This document shows positions 24,633 to 34,103 of a stretch of DNA of 64,000 bases, one piece after another. The DNA is from Saccharicrinis sp963663905. GTDB lineage: Bacteria > Bacteroidota > Bacteroidia > Bacteroidales > Marinilabiliaceae. The notes beneath the pieces are model-generated. The model saw only the letters and a program-made list of their open reading frames with translations, had not been told where the DNA came from and ran no database searches. Made by a program: the position numbers and the translations under genes. The stretch lies in contig OY760657.1 of the NCBI GenBank assembly GCA_963663905.2, positions 1,798,001 to 1,862,000 on the forward strand, given 5' to 3'. Position 1 is the stretch's first letter; each line of letters opens with the position of its first letter.

Positions 24633-25499
24633 ATGATTGATTGGAAAAAAGAAATTGATAATTGGATTTCTCTCAAAGTAGAGAACTTTCAAACTGTAAG
24701 GAAAGATTTTTATAGCTTGTTTGAAAAAGCATTTGAGAATACTGTATTTCCTGAAAAAGCATGGTTTGGAATTCCCCTTTCAAAGAATAGTCTTAGTTTA
24801 TCTTTAGGTTCTGTTTTTTTATTAGGTTCTGTAAGAGACGGAGCAATATGGATTTTAGTTGATTGTGATTTATCAGATGTAGTTCCTTATCGTTGTGAAA
24901 TTGTTAAAAGTTCAATTCATTCAGGAACAAACTTATTTTGGATAGAAGCAAGAAATAAAAACGTAAAGGAGATTTCAAATAATCAATTAATTTGGGAACA
25001 TTATAGAATAGCTTCAGCTAAAGTATTAAGAGCCCCACAAAGTTCAGCAGAAAGAGAATCTGTAAAAAAAGGAAAAACTAGATTAAGTGATTTTTGGAAG
25101 GACTATACTTCAACGATTAATTATGAGTTAAGCGAAAAGGTTTTTGAAAGAGAAGTTTCGAAATCAAGGAAAGAAAAATCTGATGAAAGGAGAATTAGAA
25201 TTAAAAAAGCCTCAAAGATTCCTATAATGGTTGAATCAAAGAGTATAAGCTTCGTGAGAAATCCTGATGTTGTTGCAGAGACTCTTGAAAATTCAAAAGG
25301 AATCTGTGCCTATTGCGGGAATTATGCGCCTTTTAACAGAGATTCAGATGAAACTCCTTATCTTGAAGTACATCATATAATACCTTTGTCAGAAGGTGGT
25401 GAAGATTCTATTGAAAATTCTGTAGCATTGTGTCCGAATTGTCATAGACAAGCACATTTTGGAAAATTGAATTTTAATATTGATAAAATAAAGAAGTAA
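24633..25499 (+). CDS. HNH endonuclease with unrecognised N-terminal domain
   Basis: A 288-aa protein. The C-terminal ~75 residues are an HNH nuclease: zinc Cys pair in CAYCGNY, then LEVHHIIPLSEGG, the Asn of SIENSVALC, and CPNCHRQAH. Residues 1-170 form a mixed alpha/beta domain I do not recognise (WFGIPLSKNSLSLSLGSVFLLGS), joined by a Lys/Glu/Arg-rich linker (about 150-205). It would cut DNA in the cytosol. It is the third cassette gene, starting 41 bp after the cassette boundary and ending 2 bp before the next attC-like site. With Hachiman next door, a restriction or abortive defence role is likely; a stray homing-type nuclease is the alternative. Confidence 0.82.
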   Translation: MIDWKKEIDNWISLKVENFQTVRKDFYSLFEKAFENTVFPEKAWFGIPLSKNSLSLSLGSVFLLGSVRDGAIWILVDCDLSDVVPYRCEIVKSSIHSGTNLFWIEARNKNVKEISNNQLIWEHYRIASAKVLRAPQSSAERESVKKGKTRLSDFWKDYTSTINYELSEKVFEREVSKSRKEKSDERRIRIKKASKIPIMVESKSISFVRNPDVVAETLENSKGICAYCGNYAPFNRDSDETPYLEVHHIIPLSEGGEDSIENSVALCPNCHRQAHFGKLNFNIDKIKK

Positions 25500-25500
25500 A

Positions 25501-25632
25501 GCACATAACACTGTATATACAAAATAGGCGAAATAGTAGTAAATTCAACGGTTGTAGCCCGTTTCAACTTTCTTGTAACTAGACAGGAAAGTGCATCGCA
25601 ATCGGCTAATATTCTTATACGTGCCGTGTAGC
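25501..25632 (+). repeat. attC-like site 3 (end of HNH cassette)
   Basis: GCACATAAC (25501-25509) is the reverse complement, in 7 of 9 positions, of ATTATGTAC at the start of the same unit (24591-24599). CACTGTATA (25509-25517) pairs with TATACGTG (25616-25623) with a single unpaired base. Inside, ACTTTC and TGT pair with ACA and GAAAGT (25567-25592), echoing the ACTTTC/GAAAGT stem of site 2. The right boundary is not clear and the following gene shows no matching right end. Confidence 0.5.
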
Positions 25633-25725
25633 ATTTAGATTCAAGAAATGATGGTCAGCGTTTTTTGAAAGTACAATTAAATTTAAGATGTTAAAAAAGA
25701 AATATTAAGACCAATTAGGAATAGG

Positions 25726-26211
25726 ATGAAAACTTATATACTTTACATTTTAATATTACTTTTAGGTTTATTAGAATACCTTCCAATACCAAATTTACCA
25801 GGTTTTGTAGTAGGTTTTATTCGGAAGATATCTTTCTTTACTCCTTGGTTTTCTTTACTATCTATTATTATTGCCCTATTTTTTGTGAAATATAAAAAAT
25901 TAGGGTATTTAATTATTACTTTATTATTGTTTGTTGGGATTTTCCCTTCAATAATGAGAGATATGTCAAATAGATTAATTATTAATATTAATAATAATCG
26001 TGATTTTAAAGAGGTGATTAATCCTATTTCAGGTACTTCACTAATTATGAACGAGAAATATGTAGAGTTTACTTGGAATTTACAATTGCAAGAATACGAG
26101 TCTCTCATTTATAAACCAAAACATAGACTATTAACTGATTATTCACAGCGTGAAATCATTGAAGTAATAAATGAGGATTGGTATATAATGAAAACTGGAT
26201 TATTTGAATAA
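25726..26211 (+). CDS. Small membrane protein, hypothetical
   Basis: A 161-aa protein with three predicted transmembrane helices (about residues 4-20, 33-52 and 56-72), followed by a ~85-residue soluble tail (ININNNRDFKEVINPISGTSLIMNEKYVEF onward) rich in strands and charged residues. I recognise no family. It lies after the third attC-like site in the same direction as the cassette genes, 94 bp from the site's end, so it may be a fourth cassette whose right end has decayed. A membrane partner or immunity role is conceivable but unsupported. Confidence 0.7.
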   Translation: MKTYILYILILLLGLLEYLPIPNLPGFVVGFIRKISFFTPWFSLLSIIIALFFVKYKKLGYLIITLLLFVGIFPSIMRDMSNRLIININNNRDFKEVINPISGTSLIMNEKYVEFTWNLQLQEYESLIYKPKHRLLTDYSQREIIEVINEDWYIMKTGLFE

Positions 26212-26760
26212 ATGTGGTATACATTAAAACATAAAACCAACAGTGGTTTTAAAACCATCATTTATTCCTTTAAAATCAACGCTATAAATATTGGAATTTC
26301 AAGTCTAATCACAAGAGAACTTATACAGAGTTATTTTCTGCTAAAATCAAAACAAAATACAATGGTATAATTATCATAATCCCAACGGTTTAAATTCATA
26401 TTTAGGTTGTTTCATGTGTTGCCGGATGTTTTTGATATGGAATCTTATCTATTATTATATATAAAGCAGAATTAGAGACATAGATATTGAGAAAAGTGGT
26501 CAGGTTACAATGGCTGCATAATTAAAGACTTATTAAGCATTGACAACTTTTAGGAATTAGTTGAACACAAAAAAATACACTTTAACTTTAAATATATATT
26601 ATTCACTTAAAAATATAATTTATTAAGTGTTATTTGTATTTGCTTTGTCCTAGTTTATGTTGATAAGATAGAACGGAAAATTAAGAGAGGGTATATTCAA
26701 CATTAACATGAGAATATTGTTTGCATAACAATACATTTACAGTTGTTCTAAAAATATAAT
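26212..26760. other. Intergenic region, 549 bp, no gene seen
   Basis: A short hairpin AAAACC-AACAGT-GGTTTT at 26233-26250, 21 bp after the preceding stop, may act as a terminator. The remainder is AT-rich with no open frame of note and no attC-like palindrome. It should hold the promoter of the DUF5686 gene at 26761. Confidence 0.5.
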
Positions 26761-29238
26761 ATGCTAAGATTATATATTCTGGTTTTCTTATTTACTATTG
26801 TTAATGTAGTATCTGGTCAGGACAAATCATTAACCGGAACTATCAAAGACTCTAAAACAGGAGAGCCTATTCCTTTTACAAATGTTTATATAAAGGGAAC
26901 AACAATAGGTACAATTTCAGATACAACTGGTTATTTCAAACTTGATTTTGATGGTGATTCTGTAGTTTTTTCTGCAATAGGATATTATAAGCAAACCATT
27001 AAAGCCAATAGAGGAAAGAAGAATATTACAATTGATTTAGAACCAGAGGTTGTATCTATAAATGAAGTTAAAGTAAAACCTAATGATGAAAGAATCAGGT
27101 GGATTTTACAGAATGCTGTAGACCAAAAAGAAAATAATAATCCTGAAAAATATGGCAGGTACTCTTATGAAAAGTATTCAAAATGGGATTATGTTTTAAA
27201 CAATGTAGAAAGGTCACTGATGAAGTCAAATATCTTTAAGGATCATCAAAGCCTGTTTCAAAAATCAGATAATGGTACTTTTTATTTACCCGTTTATTTT
27301 TCTGAGCAATTGGTATATAATGAATATCAACGTCAACCATTAAGAGAAAAATCAACTGTTTTAGCTGATAAAACATCCGGATTAGGAGTGCTTAATAGTT
27401 ATGAATTTAGTGGATATACCAGTGGTTTAAATGTGAGTCATAATTTTTATCAGAATTACATTAAATATTACGAGCAAAATTTTGTTAGCCCCTTAGCCAA
27501 TAATGGGTGGTTTTATTACAGATATTATTTGGTAGATAGTACCATGGTTGAGGATACCAAAAACTATAAGGTACTTTTTTATCCCAGACGGAAAGGCGAA
27601 AATGTTTTTGAAGGATATATGATTATTGATAATAAACGTTTTGCTATTCAGGAAATAGAAGCTAAACTATCAGGTGGAAATCAATTGAACTTCATTAAAA
27701 ATATGAAGGTTCGAAGCGAATATCAATTGGTAGATGATTCTGTTGTATTCTTCAAAAGTAATCAGTTAAGTGCAGAATTTGATTATTTACCAATAGCTGG
27801 TGATTCCACTAAACAAAGATTAGAGCTTATATTTAGTGAAAGTTCTTCATTTGATAAAGTACAGATTAATCCTCCTGCAGATGTAGAATTATCGGTTAAA
27901 AATATCAGTTACGAATCCATTAAAGATTTAAACTATCGGAAGAGAACAGATGATTATTGGGATCAGTATCGCCATAAAAAGCTTTCTGAGGACGATCTTA
28001 ACAAATATGCTATCATAGATAGTGTTAATCAGATTAAGACAGTTAAAATGGCTAATGAACTTGTTGAGATGGGTTTAAATGGCTATTTAGATGTAGGGAA
28101 ATTTGAACTTGGACCCTATACTGATTTTGTACAGTCGAATGAGATTGAAGGATACCGATTTTATTTTGGAGGTAGAACCAGTTCTGAAATTAGTGAAAAC
28201 CTAATGTTTTATGGTGGTTTGGGATATGGTACAAATACTAAAATGATTACAGGTAGAGGAGGAGTTGGATATCGGTTTAATAATGTAAAAAGGAAAGTTG
28301 TAAAATTAGAATATGACGACAGATATATAAGAATGGGTGAAAATCGGAAGATCTTATATCTGTATGAAAATATGCTAAGTCCGTCAGAAACAAATTTAGT
28401 TTCGAGTATATTATCAAGAGATACATTTGATGAGTTATATCGCCAGCAAGGGGTTCATTTTGAATATGAAAATGAGTGGCGCACCGGGTTAAGTACACGA
28501 TTTAATTTAGATTACAAAAAACAGCATTCTCCCGAATTTTATCCATTTATAATGGATGGAGTTCAAGTAGATAATATTCAGGCTTTGGAAGCAGGTGTCA
28601 ATCTTAGGCTGTCATGGAAGGAATCAGTAATTGATGATGGATTTATGAGGTTTTATGTGTCCTCTGATTATCCAATTCTAAATATTTCTGCCAATGTAGG
28701 TCGCGTTGATTACAACAATATCAACAACTGGTACGGTAAGGTGCATGCAACAGTTAAAGCAAAAAAATACTTTGGACAAACCATATTTAATTATGCTTTT
28801 GAGGCAGGAAAGGTATTTGGTAAGCTTCCATATACTATGCTTGAAATACCAAGGGGTAATGAAACCTATGGATATTACAGATATGATTTTAACTTAATAA
28901 ATTATCTGGAATTTATTCATGACCAATATATTCATACCTATCTGGATTATCATATGAATGGGTTTTTCTTTAACAGGCTTCCGCTATTAAAAAGATTAGG
29001 ATTGCGAGAAGTTGTTTCAGCCAAAGCTATGATCGGTAGTTTAAATGAAAAACAATTAGGAGGGATTGAAATGCCTTTAGGAGCAAGCAGTGCCAATGGA
29101 ACTTATCTGGAAGTTGGGGCAGGTCTTGAAAATGTTTTTAGATTTTTTAGGGTAGAGGGGATTTGGAGAGTAACACCAAAATCAATTCAAGGTGTGCCTG
29201 ATTTTGGTATACGTGTATTGTTTGAAATTAAACTGTAA
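26761..29238 (+). CDS. DUF5686 outer membrane protein with carboxypeptidase-like regulatory domain
   Basis: An 825-aa exported protein (signal to about residue 19, cleavage near VSGQD). Residues 22-100 are a CarboxypepD_reg-like beta-sandwich (GTIKDSKTGEPIPFTNVYIKGTTIGTISDTTGYF). The rest matches the DUF5686 family, beginning DERIRWILQNAVDQKENNNPEKY and ending in a series of amphipathic strands with a final FGIRVLFEIKL, a C-terminal beta-barrel signal. It is probably an outer membrane barrel; no SusC plug or TonB box is seen. Its function is unknown in the family. It is convergent with the regulator gene that ends 23 bp downstream. Confidence 0.85.
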   Translation: MLRLYILVFLFTIVNVVSGQDKSLTGTIKDSKTGEPIPFTNVYIKGTTIGTISDTTGYFKLDFDGDSVVFSAIGYYKQTIKANRGKKNITIDLEPEVVSINEVKVKPNDERIRWILQNAVDQKENNNPEKYGRYSYEKYSKWDYVLNNVERSLMKSNIFKDHQSLFQKSDNGTFYLPVYFSEQLVYNEYQRQPLREKSTVLADKTSGLGVLNSYEFSGYTSGLNVSHNFYQNYIKYYEQNFVSPLANNGWFYYRYYLVDSTMVEDTKNYKVLFYPRRKGENVFEGYMIIDNKRFAIQEIEAKLSGGNQLNFIKNMKVRSEYQLVDDSVVFFKSNQLSAEFDYLPIAGDSTKQRLELIFSESSSFDKVQINPPADVELSVKNISYESIKDLNYRKRTDDYWDQYRHKKLSEDDLNKYAIIDSVNQIKTVKMANELVEMGLNGYLDVGKFELGPYTDFVQSNEIEGYRFYFGGRTSSEISENLMFYGGLGYGTNTKMITGRGGVGYRFNNVKRKVVKLEYDDRYIRMGENRKILYLYENMLSPSETNLVSSILSRDTFDELYRQQGVHFEYENEWRTGLSTRFNLDYKKQHSPEFYPFIMDGVQVDNIQALEAGVNLRLSWKESVIDDGFMRFYVSSDYPILNISANVGRVDYNNINNWYGKVHATVKAKKYFGQTIFNYAFEAGKVFGKLPYTMLEIPRGNETYGYYRYDFNLINYLEFIHDQYIHTYLDYHMNGFFFNRLPLLKRLGLREVVSAKAMIGSLNEKQLGGIEMPLGASSANGTYLEVGAGLENVFRFFRVEGIWRVTPKSIQGVPDFGIRVLFEIKL

Positions 29239-29261
29239 GTAAGAAAAAACTAATGGAAAAG

Positions 29262-30317
29262 TTAGCATTCAAGGTTTTCGATATTAATAATATCTATGGG
29301 TTGATACTCTATTTTTTCGGGTTGAGCGTTGTGAGCAAGATAGTTAAATAATCGCTTGAATGTTTTTTCTGCCTGATCAACAGGTCTCTGACTAATTAAG
29401 AAATTAATGATGCCTTCTTTTAAAAATTGACTGTTTTTTTCATATACTTCATAACCAACAAGAAACAGATGTTCAAGATTACGTTCTTTTAGGTATTCTG
29501 CTATAACAAAAGTACGCGCACTGGATACCATTATACCTCCGATATTAAGGTTGTTATTAAAAACCCGGTCAAGAGTTTCGTATATACCTTTTTTATCACC
29601 GCTAGGTACATCCACCGTAATTTTTAGGCCTTTATTACGTTTGCCCGGATCCATAAAGTAGCTCATGAAACCCTGATTGCGTAAATTCAGGTGGATTAAA
29701 TTATCAATATCTTTAGCAATATTGACAATTAGTATATCCTTATCTTCTTCTACACCAACATCCATTATACTGGCAGCTACGCGTCCTCCTTTTCGGGCGT
29801 TTTCACCAATAAAGGTCAATGCGTTTGTTTCTTCAATATTAGTGTCAATATAAGTGTATGGAATAGATAAACCATCTAATTTATAGCATAGCTCTATGGT
29901 TTCGTTTTTAAGGATAGGAGCTATGATGACACCTTCAGGTTGCCAATTGATTAATTCAGCAGCTTTTTTCATAAAATCTTCAGCACTATGCATTTCATAG
30001 TTGAAGTATTTTACATTTGAAATAAAAGGAGTAGTAGATTCTTTGCCTAGTTCAATCCCTTTGGGATGTTCTTCCCAAAACAGATTGTTGCCTGTACTTA
30101 ATGGCAATAAAACAGCAATTTTATATGATGTAGGTGATTTAAGAGCACGAGCTGCAATATTAGGTTGATAGTTAAGCTTTTTAGCGATAGCTAAAACTTT
30201 TTCTTTAGTTTCAGCTTTAACCTCACCTCTGTTGTGTAAAACTCTGTCAACTGTTCCTATTGAAACACCAGCTTGTGCTGCAATATCTTTAATTCTAATT
30301 GATTTTTTTACCTTCAT
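29262..30317 (-). CDS. LacI-family transcriptional regulator of the hexuronate genes
   Basis: A 351-aa repressor-type regulator. The N-terminal helix-turn-helix and hinge helix read IRIKDIAAQAGVSIGTVDRV and NYQPNIAARALKS. The rest is a periplasmic-binding-protein-like effector domain (from about residue 60: YKIAVLLPLSTGNNLFW). It lies downstream of the hexuronate transporter gene on the same strand, but a strong terminator at 30393-30415 separates them, so it has its own promoter. Likely ligand is a hexuronate or KDG, and the likely operators are the palindromes upstream of kdgK at 36184 and 36587; both are inference. Confidence 0.88.
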   Translation of the reverse strand: MKVKKSIRIKDIAAQAGVSIGTVDRVLHNRGEVKAETKEKVLAIAKKLNYQPNIAARALKSPTSYKIAVLLPLSTGNNLFWEEHPKGIELGKESTTPFISNVKYFNYEMHSAEDFMKKAAELINWQPEGVIIAPILKNETIELCYKLDGLSIPYTYIDTNIEETNALTFIGENARKGGRVAASIMDVGVEEDKDILIVNIAKDIDNLIHLNLRNQGFMSYFMDPGKRNKGLKITVDVPSGDKKGIYETLDRVFNNNLNIGGIMVSSARTFVIAEYLKERNLEHLFLVGYEVYEKNSQFLKEGIINFLISQRPVDQAEKTFKRLFNYLAHNAQPEKIEYQPIDIINIENLEC

Positions 30318-30379
30318 CGTTGCTGTTATATTTTATGCAATCAATAGATTTTAAAGGGAATCCTTATTTAAATATTATA

Positions 30380-30415
30380 CTTATTAATAAAAAGAGGGTG
30401 AAAAAATCACCCTCT
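30380..30415 (-). terminator. Terminator after the hexuronate transporter gene
   Basis: Perfect stem AGAGGGTGA / TCACCCTCT at 30393-30401 and 30407-30415 with an A-rich loop; read on the minus strand it is followed by TTTTTATTA. It ends the kdgK-to-exuT unit. Confidence 0.85.
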
Positions 30416-30444
30416 ATAAAATATATTGTTCAAAAAAGAATCAA

Positions 30445-31791
30445 TTATAAATCAGTAATAGGTTTGTGTTGAGGAACTAACATTTTCATAATAGCCCATG
30501 CAATTAAATATGAACCTCCACAAACAAAGAACATAATTAAATATGCAGTTGAAATATTGCTAGCATAAGCATCAGTTAAGAATCCTGCTAAAAGTTGGAT
30601 AACAACACCACCAATACCTCCTGCAAAAGCTCCAATACCAGTTACAGAACCAACTGCTTTTTTAGGGAACATATCAGATACAGTAGTAAATAAGTTAGCA
30701 CTCCAAGCCTGGTGAGCAGCTGCTGCTATACAGATAATACTTACAGCAATATACATAGCTGCACCTCCGAAACGTTCAACATCACCAAAGAATTGAGTTA
30801 ATAAAACCACTAAAGGAACTATACCAATAAGTAACATGGCTGTCATTCTGGCTTTATAAACCTGCATTCCTTTATTCATTAGCATCATAGGAAGACTACC
30901 CCCAAATACACTACCAATAATTGCGATACCATATACGATAAATGATGGCCATTTTACTTCAGCAGTTGTCATTCCAAATTGGTTAATCAAATAATCAGGT
31001 AACCAGAATAGGAAGAACCACCAAATACCATCAGTCATAAATTTACCCCAAAAGAAAGACCATGTTTGACGGTATGTAAAAAGTTTTCCCCAAGATACTT
31101 TAGTATCTTCTTCTGCTATTTCTAAAACTTCTTCATCTGAGTGAATATAATCAAACTCTTCTTTTGATAATTTTTTATGCTTTGAAGGCACATCATAAAT
31201 TTTAAACCAGAAGATCAACCATACTAAACCTACAGCACCTGTAATGATGAAAGACATTTTCCATCCTAATCCCCAACCAAATGAAGTGATGATAAAAGGA
31301 ACAAGTAAAGCTGCAATCATAGCACCGATGTTAGATCCACTATTGAAAATACCTGTTGCCAGGGCACGTTCTTTTTTAGGGAACCATTCTGCTACTGTTT
31401 TAATAGATGCAGGGAAGTTACCTGCTTCTCCTACAGCAAATGCACTACGAATAGCTGCGTGCATCCAAACAGCACCACCAACAAATGCATTAGCAATTCC
31501 AAAAACAGACCATGTGATTAAAGAAAAAGCTAAACCTAGTTTAGTACCAATTTTATCAATAACCCATCCTGCAATAATTGTCATTGTTGCATAAAATGCA
31601 GTAAAGAATGATGTTAAAATAGAGAAATCGGTATTTGACCAACCGAATCCGTCAATACCATTTTGAGAACACAAGTATGGTTTTACATATGAAATTACTT
31701 GACGATCCATATAGTTTATGGTCGTGGCAAAAAGTAACAATGTGGCAATTGTCCATCTGTAGTTTCCAATGGAGTTTGTCTTTTGTCCCAT
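30445..31791 (-). CDS. MFS hexuronate transporter (ExuT-like)
   Basis: A 448-aa inner membrane carrier of the anion:cation symporter branch of the MFS. The first helix ends with the family phrase NYMDRQVISY; the loop WFPKKERALATGIFNSGSNIGAM is diagnostic of ExuT/GudP-type uptake systems. Twelve hydrophobic helices fit the length. It would import glucuronate or galacturonate with protons, feeding UxuA and the enzymes encoded upstream on the same strand. It lies 62 bp downstream of uxuA. I leave the symbol open because the substrate is judged only from the family and the operon. Confidence 0.9.
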   Translation of the reverse strand: MGQKTNSIGNYRWTIATLLLFATTINYMDRQVISYVKPYLCSQNGIDGFGWSNTDFSILTSFFTAFYATMTIIAGWVIDKIGTKLGLAFSLITWSVFGIANAFVGGAVWMHAAIRSAFAVGEAGNFPASIKTVAEWFPKKERALATGIFNSGSNIGAMIAALLVPFIITSFGWGLGWKMSFIITGAVGLVWLIFWFKIYDVPSKHKKLSKEEFDYIHSDEEVLEIAEEDTKVSWGKLFTYRQTWSFFWGKFMTDGIWWFFLFWLPDYLINQFGMTTAEVKWPSFIVYGIAIIGSVFGGSLPMMLMNKGMQVYKARMTAMLLIGIVPLVVLLTQFFGDVERFGGAAMYIAVSIICIAAAAHQAWSANLFTTVSDMFPKKAVGSVTGIGAFAGGIGGVVIQLLAGFLTDAYASNISTAYLIMFFVCGGSYLIAWAIMKMLVPQHKPITDL

Positions 31792-31853
31792 TTTTTAGTT
31801 TTTAAATTAGTAGATTATTATTTATTTATTCTATCCAAATGTATATTTAGCTT

Positions 31854-33044
31854 TTAGTTTGTTTCCAGACTTCTTCTAATGCCTAATTCTAATCCTCTAA
31901 TTTCAGCTAATCCTTTCATTCTACCATATAAAGAATATCCCGGATTGTTGGCATGACCAATATCTCCTAACATCTGATGTCCGTGATCCGGACGTACAGG
32001 GATTGAAAAATCGTTTCTTCCTTCTTTTTTACGTCTCTCTTCTTCTAACACTATCGATTTTAATACAGAGTAAATATCTACGTCACCATCAAAAAGCATA
32101 TCTTCACTGAAATTGTGATCTGTATCACGACTAACATTTCTTAAGTGAGCAAAATTAATACGAGGAGCTAATTCTTTAGCCATTACAGAAAGATCATTAA
32201 AATATCCTGCACCCCATGAACCTGTACATAATGTTACACCATTTGAAATAGAATCTACAGTACTTATAATGTCCTTAGCATCTTCTAATGTGCTAACTAC
32301 GCGAGGAAGGCCCAATAAGCCCCAAGGTGGATCATCTGGGTGAATAGCCATTCTAACACCTGATTGCTCTGCAACTGGAATTATTGCATTTAAAAAATCA
32401 AGAAGATGTTTTTTTAATAGTTTGTCATCAATGTTTTTATAGGCATCTAATACTGACTGAAATTGCTCTAATGTATAGCTTTCTTCAGCCCCGGGTAATC
32501 CTTTGATAACAGTATTGGTTAATACTTCTTTTCCTGCTTCATCCAAACTTTCAAAGTATTCTTTTGCTTCGTTTAGGATTTTTTCAGTGTAGTCATTTTC
32601 TGCATTTGGTCTTTTTAAAATATAGATGTCAAAAGCAGCAAATACTTTTTGTTGGTATATTAATGCAAAAGAACCTTCTTTTGCTTTATAATTCAAATTT
32701 GTACGAGACCAATCAAGTACCGGCATGAAATTGTAACAAACAGTTTGAATTCCACATTCGCCTAAATTCTTAATTGACTCCTGGTAATTTTTTGTATATA
32801 ATTGCCAGTTCCCGGTTTGTTTTTTTATGTCTTCGTGAACAGGAACACTTTCAACTACAGACCAAGATAGACCATGTTCTTCTATCATGTTTTTTCGACT
32901 AAGAATTTCTTCTTTAGTCCAAACTTCTCCATTGGGAATATGATGAAGTGCAGTAACAATACCAGTTGCGCCTGTTTGCTTGATGTCATTAAGTGTAATT
33001 CGATCGTTAGGACCGTACCAACGCCATGTTTGTTCTATAGCCAT
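31854..33044 (-). CDS. uxuA: Mannonate dehydratase
   Basis: A 396-aa enzyme matching the usual UxuA length (about 394 aa). It converts D-mannonate to 2-keto-3-deoxygluconate. Signature phrases are EQTWRWYGPNDRITLNDIKQTG at the start (shown in part), VVESVPVHEDIK, MAIHPDDPPWGLLGLPRVV, LCTGSWGA, FAHLRNV and the terminal PVRPDHGHQMLGD. Cys, His and Asp metal ligands are conserved in these. Cytosolic. Central gene of the hexuronate operon, with the SDR oxidoreductase upstream and the transporter downstream. Confidence 0.96.
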   Translation of the reverse strand: MAIEQTWRWYGPNDRITLNDIKQTGATGIVTALHHIPNGEVWTKEEILSRKNMIEEHGLSWSVVESVPVHEDIKKQTGNWQLYTKNYQESIKNLGECGIQTVCYNFMPVLDWSRTNLNYKAKEGSFALIYQQKVFAAFDIYILKRPNAENDYTEKILNEAKEYFESLDEAGKEVLTNTVIKGLPGAEESYTLEQFQSVLDAYKNIDDKLLKKHLLDFLNAIIPVAEQSGVRMAIHPDDPPWGLLGLPRVVSTLEDAKDIISTVDSISNGVTLCTGSWGAGYFNDLSVMAKELAPRINFAHLRNVSRDTDHNFSEDMLFDGDVDIYSVLKSIVLEEERRKKEGRNDFSIPVRPDHGHQMLGDIGHANNPGYSLYGRMKGLAEIRGLELGIRRSLETN

Positions 33045-33171
33045 CGTTATACTTTTTAAAGCATTTATTTATGCGTATTATTGATTTAAATTTTCACTGT
33101 AAATGTATAAATATGTAAAAAATCAGACCAATATAACTTATATTTTTAATTCCTGTAAAGTAAATTTATAA

Positions 33172-34014
33172 TTATACACCAGAATATGCACTAAATCCAC
33201 CATCTACAGGGATAACTACACCTGTCACAAAATTTGCCCAATCGGATAATAGATAAAGCATTGTTCCAGTTAATTCTTCTGGTTCGCCATATCTTTCCAT
33301 TGGAGTATTTCTTATAATTTTTTCACCACGAGGAGTTGATTCTCCTGTTTTCTCATCAATAAGCAAGAATCGGTTTTGGTTTGTTAGAAGGAAGCCCGGA
33401 GCAATAGCGTTAACTCTGATTCCTGTTTTTGCAAAATGAACAGCCAACCATTGGGTGAAGTTATTGATTGCCGCTTTTGCTGCCGAATATGCCGGAATTT
33501 TTGTCAATGGAGTATATGAGTTCATTGACGATACATTAATGATTGAACCAGCTTTTTTATCAATCATATCTTTAGCAAATACCATTGTTGGAAGCAGAGT
33601 ACCCTGAAAGTTTAAAGCAAATACTTTATCAAAACCTTCCATCTCCAATCCAAAGAAAGTATCTTCCAAATTCTCCAGATATTCTTCTGTTAAGAATTCT
33701 GCTTTAGTAGTTGCATTAGCTGCATTACCACCTGCTCCGTTAATTAAATAGTCAATTGATCCAAGCTTTTCATTAACTACTAATTTAGCAGAGTTTAACG
33801 ATGCTTTATCTAAAACGTTTGCTGAAATTCCTATAGATTCTGTTTTGTAGGTTTCTTTGATTTCGGCAGCTACTTTTTGAGCTGCTTCAAGATTTAGATC
33901 CAAGATTGCTGTTTTAATACCTTGCGAAGCAAGACTTTTGGCCATTGTAGAGCATAAAACACCTCCACCTCCGGTAATTACAGCAACTTTATTTTCAAGA
34001 TTTAAGGGAGTCAT
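33172..34014 (-). CDS. SDR-family D-mannonate oxidoreductase (fructuronate reductase)
   Basis: A 280-aa short-chain dehydrogenase. The nucleotide-binding motif is TGGGGVLCSTMAKSLA, the NAG motif is LINGAGGNA, and the catalytic Ser-Tyr-Lys lie in INVSSMNSYTPLTKIPAYSAAKAA. It most likely reduces D-fructuronate to D-mannonate with NAD(P)H, replacing the unrelated UxuB of enterobacteria. The assignment rests on position between eda and uxuA. Cytosolic. Upstream gap to eda is 89 bp; downstream gap to uxuA is 127 bp with no terminator. Confidence 0.85.
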   Translation of the reverse strand: MTPLNLENKVAVITGGGGVLCSTMAKSLASQGIKTAILDLNLEAAQKVAAEIKETYKTESIGISANVLDKASLNSAKLVVNEKLGSIDYLINGAGGNAANATTKAEFLTEEYLENLEDTFFGLEMEGFDKVFALNFQGTLLPTMVFAKDMIDKKAGSIINVSSMNSYTPLTKIPAYSAAKAAINNFTQWLAVHFAKTGIRVNAIAPGFLLTNQNRFLLIDEKTGESTPRGEKIIRNTPMERYGEPEELTGTMLYLLSDWANFVTGVVIPVDGGFSAYSGV

Positions 34015-34103
34015 GAGATTTTAATTAGAGAATACAAAGTATAAAGACATTTTAATCAAACAGCATATTTGTCCTCATACTTTGTATTTTAATATGTTTG
34101 AGA

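Noticed and set aside
24479..24676. Minus-strand 65-aa open frame over attC-like site 2
   Set aside because: It covers the palindrome and the start of the HNH gene; the palindrome explains the open frame.
26212..26760. A fourth attC-like site after the small membrane protein
   Set aside because: No sequence matching the presumed unit start (CCGTGTAGC near 25624) and no long palindrome were found there.
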